NCBI GenBank assembly: GCA_022059125.1 | Contig: JAEUWY010000005.1 | Coordinates: forward strand, 186,001 to 250,000 | Direction: 5' to 3' | Length of the DNA: 64,000 nt | DNA from: Corynespora cassiicola | Taxonomy: Eukaryota; Ascomycota; Dothideomycetes; Pleosporales; Corynesporascaceae | In this document: positions 21,570 to 30,708 of the stretch, piece by piece | How the letters are laid out: every line of letters begins with the position of its first letter | Position numbering within the stretch: the stretch's first letter is position 1 | Translations under genes and position numbers: made by a program | Notes under the pieces: model-generated | The model's database searches: none | Seen by the model: only the letters and a program-made list of their open reading frames with translations | Told to the model about the DNA's origin: nothing

Positions 21570-22436
21570 TCAGGCATCGCTGACCATCTTCTCAACACCC
21601 GCCCAGCACTCACTCTCCATGGCCTGCGCCTCCTGCACAATGCCCGCCGCAACCTCCCTATCCGCCCTCTCGCCCTTGCGCTCCACATCAACCCCACTAA
21701 CCCACCACACAGCCGCAGCCACAATGCGCATCACGACCTCGACCTCGGCCTCGTCCCTCGGCGCATACACGAGCGTAAACTCGCGCGGAACATAGCGCCT
21801 GAACCACCCGCCCTTGGCCAGCGGATGGCGCTCCCCCCACCCAGCCTCGAGCACGATCCTGGCGTCGGCCGGGTGCAGCGACAGGTGCATGCTCCCGTCC
21901 GAGGGATGCGCATGGCACACTTCGCCGCCGCAGGTGCGCGTAATGGGCGTGCTGGCAAAGAGCCCCTCGCTGTGCTTCTCGAAGCAGCTCGTGCGCTCCA
22001 GCAACCTGTTGGCGGGGTCCCTTGCCAGGCCGTGCAAGCCGGCCACGAGCGCGGCGTACACGGGCCCCGTCGATTTTTGCGTCTGCTGCCGCTGGGGGGC
22101 GATTCCCTGGACGAGGGGGCGGGATCCGGAGCGCGAGGGGAGGCCCGACGAGGGGGAAGAGGAGGGGGCGGAGAGGTAGCCGCGCTGGGGGCGGAAGTGT
22201 GGGGGCGTGGGGAGGGGGCGGAGGGGGTCGCGGAGGGAGACGAGGGAGAGGAGCTTTACTTTTGCGTAGCCGAGGGGGGTCGAGGGGGTGCCGCCGGGGC
22301 CGAGGCTGAGGAAGCGCTTATAGTCGATGTGGAGGTAGAGGGCGACGAGTGGGAGGAGGAGGGGGATTGTGAGGGCGGCGAGGGTGTAGAGGTCGACGGT
22401 GGTGATGGTGGCGGTGGCGGTGTTTGCGGTAGCCAT
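21570..22436 (-). CDS. Luciferase-domain (DUF5519-type) protein with N-terminal membrane helix
   Basis: A 288-residue intronless frame. A hydrophobic helix at about residues 15-40 (LYTLAALTIPLLLPLVALYL) is followed by the motif LGPGGTPSTPLGYAKVKLLS and by LVQGIAPQRQ. The C-terminal half has CHAHPSDGSMHLSLHPADA, EAGWGERHPLA and FTLVYAPRD, the pattern I associate with the fungal 'luciferase domain' family. That name comes from distant similarity and does not imply light emission; biochemical function is unknown. Codon use is strongly GC-biased. The G-rich plus-strand block 22530-22580 lies in its promoter. Family call moderately sure, function unknown. Confidence 0.75.
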   Translation of the reverse strand: MATANTATATITTVDLYTLAALTIPLLLPLVALYLHIDYKRFLSLGPGGTPSTPLGYAKVKLLSLVSLRDPLRPLPTPPHFRPQRGYLSAPSSSPSSGLPSRSGSRPLVQGIAPQRQQTQKSTGPVYAALVAGLHGLARDPANRLLERTSCFEKHSEGLFASTPITRTCGGEVCHAHPSDGSMHLSLHPADARIVLEAGWGERHPLAKGGWFRRYVPREFTLVYAPRDEAEVEVVMRIVAAAVWWVSGVDVERKGERADREVAAGIVQEAQAMESECWAGVEKMVSDA

Positions 22437-24949
22437 TGCGATTACGACTGGTATTTATTTTTTGGATTGTTTGTTGGCGTGTTTTTGGGACGGTCGAATG
22501 TGTTGGCCCAATGGACCGTTTGTTTGATTTTGCGGGGTTGGGGTGGTGGGGGAGGGGGAGGAGGAGGAGGGGGGGATTGAGGAGAAAGAGGTGCGGCAAG
22601 GGGGTTTAGAAGTAGTTGGAAGTGAAGGTGCTAGTGAAGGAAGCAACGACCGTGATTGCAGAGTGTCAACGGCGGCAAGGACGGACAGAGAGACGTGTGT
22701 CTCTCTTTCACTCTACCCAGGTGGCCTCAGGCTAGAGCTTCAATTCCTTGGGCACGGTGCCGTCGAGCTGCTTCCATGTATCCGCCAACCCAGACCTTGT
22801 ATTTATCCCTTCACTCACCCGCCGACTACAAGCTCTCTGATCCGAGGAAGAATAAGATAGGTATAGTATGATAGCTAGCTAGCTGAGCAGGTACCCAGCA
22901 GACGAAGCCGTTATAGCAGTGAACCAAATAATCAAAAACAGGGCGAACAAGATGTACGAAAGTAGTAGCCAATTAAAGAAAAAAGGGAAAGAAACAATCA
23001 AGTCGCCCGTATAGCAAGACGTCAAACTCTCCAAAGAAGCCTTTATACCCTTTGGCCCCACCGACCCTCCCCCGCACAGCAATCGCCAGCACCAGCAGCT
23101 GAGCCCTGCCCTGCCCTGTCCTGCTGCCAGCCAGTCCGTCCGTCCTGTGCCAAACCTCGTGCAAAACCCACGCACAGGCCACGCCCCCCCGAATGCGGAC
23201 TAGCGGGCGTCGATCTGGTGACTTGATGCTGTGTTATGGGTTGCGGGTCGTTGGCGGACGAAGCGAAAAAAAAAGAGAACAATAATAGGGCCTTTGGGGG
23301 CAAGGCAGGCAGGGAGACCAGGCGAGGGGAGCGTCAATCAAGATCATGCAGGCGGCGGCGGCGGCATCAGCATCAGCATGAGCAGCAGCAGCAGCAGCAG
23401 CATCAGGGGAGCGTCACTCGTGCATTGGAGCTGGATTAGGGGAAAAGAATGGGAATAGGTGGGGCCCTTCTGTCTCCTTTGCCGTGGTAGGATCGGGGCG
23501 GGCCTGACGGATGTGACCTTCAGGCCTATTCGGGCCCTCTTGGTGATTCCCAGCATGTTGGGCGGGAATGATGCTGGAATGTGCTGCCCTGCCGTGGCTG
23601 CCATCTGCCTAGGTGTGTAGGAGCTTGCTGCGGTGCGGTGTCTTTTGGGGCGGGCAGGGTTGCTAGGCGGGCGGGTAGCTCCAGTAGAGAGGGGAGGGAT
23701 GCAGCGCCGCGGAGATGGCCGCGGGCATGATTGGTCGGTGAGGGCGGTTACGTAGGTGGTGCGTATGTACCCGACCGACCTCACGCTTCCGCCTCCCCAT
23801 CTACCACGCCCTTCTGCTTGCCAAAGGTAGAGGAGGACGTGCAAGGCCGTGGCCGCCTGAACTGGAGGAGTAACAGCGTGGAGGCTGAGCGCTAAGGCCC
23901 GCTGTCTGCCATATACTCACCCATTGCGCTGGAGGATGATATTGCACGGCATAGCAACTGCACGACTTCCAAGGCTTCCTGTCCCCATCCGGCCCCATCA
24001 CACGACGCGGCATCACCCGTCCCTTCGCTCGCTGCCCTTGGCCAACGTATGCTCCCCCCTTCCACTTCCGTTCCCTTGCCTCCCCTTCGGCCTCGCTCGA
24101 TCCAAAGTTACTTTACTCCGCACATCTCCTTTGGGGTATGTGGCATCCGTCCGTCGTAGCTATAGCTCCTGGATAGTACCCCTCAAGTTCCGATATGCTT
24201 TCCTCCCGCCTGTCTCCCCGCCTGCTGGATTCAGGGTCTGCCAGCCGCTCGCCAGCCTTCCAGTCCGACGGATCGGTGATTCGTTCGACCTGGATTGGCA
24301 GCCCTCCGTCGAGCAAATGAGGCTCAGCAGCAGCGCATCCCGTGGTTCGCAACATGTTCCGATTCGCCTGCCACTGACGGGGTGCGCATCCAGGGTCATG
24401 TGAAGCTCCCACGGTACCGAGCCGTACCATAGGCTTGTTGTGATGGGGACGGTGGCGGTGACGCTCAGGGCTAGACCCTTCTGATTGCCAGCTGTCAGTC
24501 TGGGTGATGCGGCCTGCGTTCATGCAGGGCGGTGTGAATGGGCGGGGGTACATGGCAGAACCGTCTGGTTCCTTGGGAGCGGGACGCGTCGGTGAGAAGG
24601 ACAGCAACGTTTCCCGCTAGGCCCCACGTGGTTGACATGCATGGGGACTGAGTACCTGATAAGCATGTGCCGTGGTAGGCTTGTGCATGGTGCATACGAG
24701 CATACGAGCATACGAGGGCGTGTACCAAGGAAGCATGAGGTCAGTGGCAGAGCAGTCATGTAGTTTTCTTTCATCTCTTGTCGATTGCGGGAAAAGGAGC
24801 TCGCCAGATTGATATTCTTTGGGATAAAACAACACAGATTGACAAAGACGTGAAAGAGAAGAGACGAGACGAGACGAGACGGCAAGATGCAGACTCCGCC
24901 ATTTGGGGCCCATACAGCGCATTCGGTATTATCGGTGCCATGCACCAGA
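22437..24949. other. 2.5-kb intergenic region, no gene recognised
   Basis: Lies between the start of the luciferase-domain gene and the end of the SAS10 gene, both minus strand. It contains a G-rich block (22541-22577), a GGC/AGC microsatellite and several open frames of 100-170 codons on both strands with low-complexity, Cys/Arg-rich translations and no motif. No RNA gene was recognised. Confidence 0.5.
23351..23400. repeat. GGC and AGC/CATCAG trinucleotide repeat block
   Basis: A (GGC)n run followed by CATCAG units and (AGC)n, about 50 bp in total. Confidence 0.85.
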
Positions 24950-26915
24950 CTACAGCTTCCGACTCCTGACCAAGCCCTTCTTGATACCCGTCAATTCTCC
25001 GCCGTAACCTCCCGTTGGCGCGCTGTAGACGGGCTTCATGCTCTTGAGCTTCTTCTGCTTCTCGGCAAACTTGAGCTTCTTCTTCACACGGGGGTTGCGC
25101 ACGCTCTTCTTGCGGTGCGGCGTTAGTCCCTTGTTCTTCAGGATCTGGTACGTGATCTCTCTCCTGCCGTCCTCGCCAATCGTCTCCTCGGGCACCACGA
25201 CTCCTCCCTCCTTGGCCGCCTGCTCATACGCAGCGGCACGGTCGAGTTTGGCTTGCTTCTTGGCCTGGCCGCGCGCGGCCACCATGTCGTAGTAGCCATC
25301 ATCGTCCTCGTATGAATTGCCACGTGGTTGGGCATCATCCTCGTCGCCGGAACTTCCAGCATCGTCCCCGAGAGCGACGCCAGGGGCGTTGTCCTTTTGG
25401 CCCCGCTTCTCTGCTTCGGCCTGCAGGCGTGCTTGTCGATCCTTTAGGCGTTCGCGGTGAGGGATATCAACGTCACCGCCGTAATCCTTGCCGGCAGCAT
25501 CGCGCTTGTTGGCCTTTTGAGCAATTTGAGAAGTGTAGAATCGGAGAGACTTCTTCTTCCGGGCCTTTTCAGCGAGCTCGTGAGCCGTAAGCTCCGTCTC
25601 CTCGCCAAAGTCGGAGTCGTCGGCGTTGAGGAGATTGAGCATGGGCTCCTTGCTCTTCTTCTGCTTGGTGGCCTTGCGGAGTGCGGCCTTGTCTGTGAGT
25701 GACGCAAGCGATGCCAGGTCCTGTTCAGTCTTGAGGAGCTTCTCAGCACGGCGGACTTCGGCTGCCTGATGCGCTGCCTCAGCCGCGCGCTGGGCCTTGG
25801 TCTTCTTCTGCTTCTTCTCCTTGGGCTTGATGTCCTCGTCGTCCGACTTGGAGTCTGGAACCGGGCTTGCCTCTTCAATGACTGACAGCTCGTCTCCATA
25901 CATAGTCTCGACCATGGGGTCACCAATTGGGAGGCTCTCGACTCGAGTCCAGAGCTGCCGACACTTTAGCAGCGTCTCCATGATAGCATGATCGTGGAGT
26001 TCGACAGGATCCATCGCAACCGCAGACGAGTCATCCTCAGTCGCCGTGGACCCAAGAACTGCAAAGTACATTGCCATTGCTGCCAGATACGCTGCGCATG
26101 CTCGATATTTTGTGACTGCCATTGGCGTAGGAACAGGGCCTCCGGATTTTGTAGTCCTAGACTTGATCAGACGTTCGGCGGCATTGGCGGCGGAAGCCAG
26201 TTCATTGTGCAGTGGCTGTAGTCTTAGATATTCTTTTGAGATGTGCTCGAATTCGGGATACCGCGTCTTGAGAATCTTGAGTCTCTCTTCCTCTGGCATG
26301 TCGTCGGAGAGTTGGAGTTGGGGAAGGACCTCGGTGACGACGTCGGCCGCGTCCGCATCTTTTGCGCCGTCTTTTCCTAGCCACTCATCTTCGTCAAATC
26401 CAAAGTCCGCCTCGGTCATTGCTTGCAGCTGCTTCTTTTGTATGCGTCGAGCCTCCGCCTCCTCGTCCAAGGCGTCCTGCTCCGTTTGGATTGCGTCGGC
26501 GTCGTAGTAATCCTTCTTCGAGGGACCCCATGCGCCCACGTCCTCCTCCTCGTCTTCCTGGCCCTCCTCATCATCTCCGCTCTGCGCATTGTCGTCGTCA
26601 TCGTCGTCCTCGTCCTCGTCATCATCGTAATCAAGAACTTCTTCGTCGGAAGCCTCGAGAAATTTGTCTATATAGAAGATTAGATGTGGTAGAATAATCC
26701 AAAACGGCATGCTTGCCTTCTTCCCTGAGCTTCTTCTGTCGTTTCGCGGCCGGCCCGTCCTCGAGCAGAACCTTATCGCGATTCATGTGGAACTCGTCTT
26801 CAGAGTCTGCGACGTCCTCCCACGAGTTGACGGTGAGCTTGGAGCTCTCATTCTCGGGCGCCTTGGCAGGGCCAGATGACTGACCGCTGCCGCCACCTCT
26901 TCTTCTTTTTCCCAT
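24950..26915 (-). CDS. SAS10: Sas10/Utp3 small-subunit processome protein
   Basis: Nucleolar U3 snoRNP/SSU-processome factor needed for 18S rRNA maturation. Exons 26915-26717 and 26667-24950; 1917 nt, 638 residues. N-terminal MGKRRRGGG, then NSWEDVADSEDEFHMNRDK. Across the intron it reads LREEDKFLEASDEEVLDYDD, leading into a long acidic block of Asp/Glu. A Sas10/C1D-type helical region follows near LLKTRYPEF-like LKILKTRYPEFEHISKEYL. Basic linker sequences precede the C-terminal Sas10 domain: RKKSVRNPRVKKKLKFAEKQ, KLKSMKPVY, YGGELTGIKKGLVRSRKL. The intron has a GC donor (AAG|GCAAGC), a CTAAT branch and a TATAG acceptor; no GT alternative restores the frame. The paralogous C1D/Lcp5 proteins are shorter, so Utp3 is the best call. 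Confidence 0.93.
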
Positions 26916-27242
26916 GACTGATTCTTGGAGTGAGGGTGGTGGTCGTAGAGGCAAAGTCGGTGCGGACAGGAATGAATGGGCGCGCTCACCAAAATTTCTG
27001 AACCGAAATCTTGGCCGCGGGGGTTAGCCGGAGCTAAGCTTTTGCGCTAACGCGGCTCTGCTGATGATTATCTGGAATACGCGCCTGGGTAAACGACGTG
27101 CCTTGAGGGAATCTGCGGCGCAGTGAATTGAGGTTAGGACGACGCCATTACTGACGCTACCTCTGATTCGGTTTTTGTCAATTGCGTTCCTCTCCTCTTA
27201 CGACGGCTTGGCTCCCCCCTCCCGCCCCTCCTCGCACACACA
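26916..27242. other. Divergent promoter SAS10 / TSC10
   Basis: A 327-bp shared upstream region between two divergently transcribed genes. No specific factor site could be assigned. Confidence 0.5.
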
Positions 27243-28412
27243 ATGGAATACCTATTCCCCGCAGCACTCACTGTGCTCTTGGTCACGGCGACATATGTTA
27301 GTCTGGACATTATGGGCTTCCTCCCGGGAAAGAACAAGTTCCAAGTGGATGGCAGGGTGAGTTGCTCTCAACACCGCAAAACTCGATAGCCTCATGTACT
27401 AACATCATGATTCCCCTGCCAGACCGTCATCCTGACTGGAGCCTCCCAAGGCATGGGCAAGGAAGCCGCAAAGCTCCTCTCCCAGCGCGGTGCCAACATC
27501 GTCCTCGTCGCTCGAGACGTCGCAAAGCTCGAATCCGCCCTCGCGTACGTCAAGGCCGCCGCAAAGAATCCCTCGACCCAACGCTTCCTCACCATCTCCG
27601 CCGACGTATCGGTCGAGTCGGAGAACGGCCGGCTCCTCGCAGAAGCGACGGCCTGGAACCATGGCAAGACGCCCGAGATCGTGTGGGCCAACGCCGGCGT
27701 CTCGACCCCGGGCCTCTACATCGAGACCAGCATCGAGACGCTGCGCAAGCAGATGGACATCAACTACTGGGCCGCAGCCTACCTCGCCCACCACACGCTG
27801 CGCGCCTGGCTGTACCCTTCGACGCCGTATGGACCTCAGGGAAAGGGGGCGAGCAGCGAGGCCCCCCGCCACTTCATCGTCACCTCGTCTTCGGCCGCTT
27901 TTGTAGGCATTGCAGGCTACTCGCCCTACCAACCCGCAAAAGCCGCCCTGCGCTTCCTATGCGACTCCCTGCGCAACGAAGTCCAGCTGTACAACGGCGC
28001 GCGGCGCTCCAACAAGGCGACCGGCACCCACCCCGCCCCCTTCGACGTCCACATCCAGTCCATCTTCCCGGGCAACATTAGCTCGCCGGGCCACGCCAAC
28101 GAGGACAAGACAAAGCCCCCCGTCACCTTCATCCTCGAGGAGAGCGACCCCGTGCAGACTGAGCTCCAGGCCGCCTCCGCCGCCATCGCCGGGCTCGAGC
28201 GCGGCAATTACATGACGCCGACCAATTGGCTGGGCCAGCTCATGCGGTTTGGGAGCTTGGGTGGCGCGCCTAGGGATAATATCGTCGTGGACACTCTGGG
28301 ATCGTGGATCGCGGCGATTGTATGGCTGTTCATGGTTCCGGACCTCGAGGGTAAGGTCTGGGGGTGGGGGAAGAAGGAGGGCATGGCCAAGTTTAGGCCC
28401 AATGCTCAGTGA
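27243..28412 (+). CDS. TSC10: 3-ketodihydrosphingosine reductase
   Basis: NADPH-dependent short-chain dehydrogenase of the ER that reduces 3-ketosphinganine, the second step of sphingolipid synthesis. Exons 27243-27356 and 27423-28412; 1104 nt, 367 residues. An N-terminal hydrophobic segment (YLFPAALTVLLVTATYVSL) is followed by the Rossmann motif TVILTGASQGMG right after the intron. NAG (WANAGVS), the catalytic serine region TSSSAAF and the active-site GYSPYQPAKAALRF (YxxxK) follow in order. A C-terminal hydrophobic segment (WIAAIVWLFMV) gives a second membrane contact, as in fungal Tsc10/KsrA. The divergent neighbour is SAS10; it is convergent with the carrier gene downstream. Confidence 0.92.
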
Positions 28413-28788
28413 GGCTGACGGTTGGACTTGGGAAAACGCGTCCGACGACTCGCATCCGGCGGTCATAATGAGCCTGCTGCTCCCATATATATCATAAAAT
28501 ACCCCTAGTAAACTTCCCATAATGCACATGACAGCTGCCATGCAAGAATGGCACAATAGGAATGAAAAACGCACAATCTTGGAGTGAGGCGGCAGCGCCA
28601 GTATTTGCCTACTCTACAGCTGCATTTGAGCAGATATGGGGATATACAGTCTATAGACCAACCTCGGCCAGAACGGCGGAGCAGCAAAAGGCGCCACTCG
28701 GCATAGTGGGCGCACCTGCTCGTTCCTCCAACTCAACACCAGGTATAACGCTCGCGACGAAGCAACTTTTTGCCTTGTTTTCCCAGGC
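28413..28788. other. Convergent spacer TSC10 / carrier gene
   Basis: About 375 bp of probable 3' UTRs; nothing else seen. Confidence 0.5.
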
Positions 28789-30038
28789 TTAAGCCTCTCC
28801 TCGCATCTTGCGGAAGAAGTCCATGACGCCCGTGAAGACGACGAGCAGGATACCGCCACCGGGACCCAACCTGAGCACCTTGGGCACGAAACCCTTGTAC
28901 AAGGCGCCGAAACCCTCCTCCTTCATGACGGTGCCGAGCGCAGGCCAGGCCCAGTTGTACTTGGGGGTGACGCCAGCGACCTTGGAGGAGTTCTGGATGC
29001 GCGACTTGACCACGTCCATGGGGGTGTTGAGGATGGTACCGACGGTTCCACCAATGGCACCGGAGATGAGATCGTTTGTGATTTGGCCCTTCTTGTCCGA
29101 GGCCTTGGGAAGCAGACCGCGGACCTGGAAGATACAGCCGAAGTAACCCGCGTTCCACAAGATGTGTCGCCACATGGTGGACTCGAGACCCTGGTACAGA
29201 GTGAGGGGGCCCTCGTTCTTGACAATCTTGGTGAAGCAGTCCACCATGCCATTGTACTTGTGCGCCTGCGCCTTGTCCTGCAGTCGAATCTTGACGAGCT
29301 CAAAGGGCACGACGACGAAGGCCTCGGTGGCACCAGCAGTAGCTCCGGTCAGGATACTGAGCGACTGGTTCATCTTGGCCTGGCCGAAGAGATCACGGTA
29401 AAAGGCTCCCCACGAGTCGTTGGCGGCGAACTTGGTGGCCCTGGGGCGCGTTAGGATGGCATGACGGGTATGACTGCGACTAGGCATAATTCACCTCTTG
29501 GGAGCCTCCATGAGAATGGGTGCGGAAATACCGCGGTACAGCCTCGAGGCACTGCGAGCTTGTCAATGGTGCGGCTGGGATGGGAGTTGACCGCAGCAGC
29601 ATACCCTTCGTTCTTGATGATCTTCTTGAAGCAGTCCACCATGCCATTGTACGCCTCCTCACCTCCGCCCTTGCCCGTCTGAAGCTGCCTGTGTGGAGAT
29701 TTTAGACGCGATCACAGTCTGGTCGGTTGCGAGGGCCTTACACTCGGGTCTTGACGACATCCAGCGGGTACCTGGTGGGTGTCAGCCGATATCCAGCGCC
29801 GAGGTCCAGTCGGGCGTCCTACATGACCAGAATCTACACATGCCGCCGCAATTAGCATTGGCCGCGCTCAGCTTCGCCTCGCGACCCGGGCACTCACCTC
29901 AGACACACCGGCAACGGCACCTGGGGATTTTGTCAGCACTGGATGGGAATTATTTCCTTTTGCGGGCAAGGACTCACCAGCTGCGAACTGGTAGACGAAA
30001 GGGAGCGGCTTGGGCTCCGTGGGCGCCTTGGTGGACAT
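28789..30038 (-). CDS. ODC1: Mitochondrial 2-oxodicarboxylate carrier (Odc1/Odc2 type)
   Basis: Inner-membrane antiporter exchanging 2-oxoadipate and 2-oxoglutarate, linked to lysine metabolism. Seven exons are proposed: 30038-29978, 29920-29898, 29833-29823, 29771-29742, 29688-29605, 29551-29495, 29440-28789; 918 nt, 305 residues. Each join restores a family motif: FVYQFAAG + AVAGVSE + ILVM + YPLDVVKTRV + QLQTGKG, then KNEG + ASRLYRGISAPILMEAPKR + ATKFAAND. The three carrier repeats show PLDVVKTR, PFELVKIR and PMDVVKSR. Length is normal for the family. Exons 2 and 3 are only 23 and 11 nt. The mitochondrial carrier class is certain; the Odc subfamily is assigned on the GAVAGVSEILVMYPLDVVKT stretch, and Odc1 versus Odc2 cannot be separated. 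Confidence 0.92.
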
Positions 30039-30708
30039 GATTGCGGAAGTGTGTAGCGGAAAGGGATATTTGGGGTGTAGGAAGAAGAGTGGTGGTGGGA
30101 TTGTGGGAAGCTCGCTCGCACAAGGGCACACGAGATCTGGGGAAAGGCCCGTCCGTGCTTTTAGAGCAGAGGCGCGGGATGTGCTGCACCCTGCGGGCCA
30201 AAGCTTGCGAGAATCGATAAATGACAGGAGCGGATGACGAATTGCAGATCCACGGTCGAGATTCCGGGGTGTGTCCAAAAGCAAGCCCACGGTCAGGCCC
30301 GTCAATCACAGAGATGCGCTCACGAGAGACTGCAAATATGCTTCCTGTTGAGGCTGCTACAGTGTACTGCGACTTGGGTATCCGCGGTGCGGAACCGCGC
30401 GCGGCGTATCCGGCGTCTCTAGGGTCGGCGTTTGCTCCGATGTCGCCGGCGGGCGCTTGAACGCGGGACTGGCCTTGTCCATGGCGTGCACACGTCCGGG
30501 CGGCTGGTCAGAAACGAGTCGAGAGTGCAGAGTAGCAAAGCCCGGCCCGCATGCACCGTTGCCAGGGACCGACGACCCGGGCGGTTCATGTAACAGTCAC
30601 GTGATGCTTGGCCAACGCGTGCCCAACCTACCACACGCGTCGCACCTTAGCTCCGCAACGCGAACACCCAGATGACCCACCCTTCCCGTGCCATGACCGC
30701 CCATCCTT
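30039..30708. other. Divergent promoter carrier gene / DNA2
   Basis: A 670-bp shared upstream region. Two ACGCGT boxes close to DNA2 are listed separately. No protein-coding signal seen. Confidence 0.5.
30615..30640. promoter_or_regulatory. Two MCB (ACGCGT) boxes upstream of DNA2
   Basis: ACGCGT at 30615-30620 and again at 30635-30640, 89 and 69 bp before the DNA2 ATG; a third copy falls inside the first codons (30715-30720). MBF (Mbp1/Swi6) binds this palindrome in G1/S-expressed replication genes in yeasts, and DNA2 is such a gene. Confidence 0.55.
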
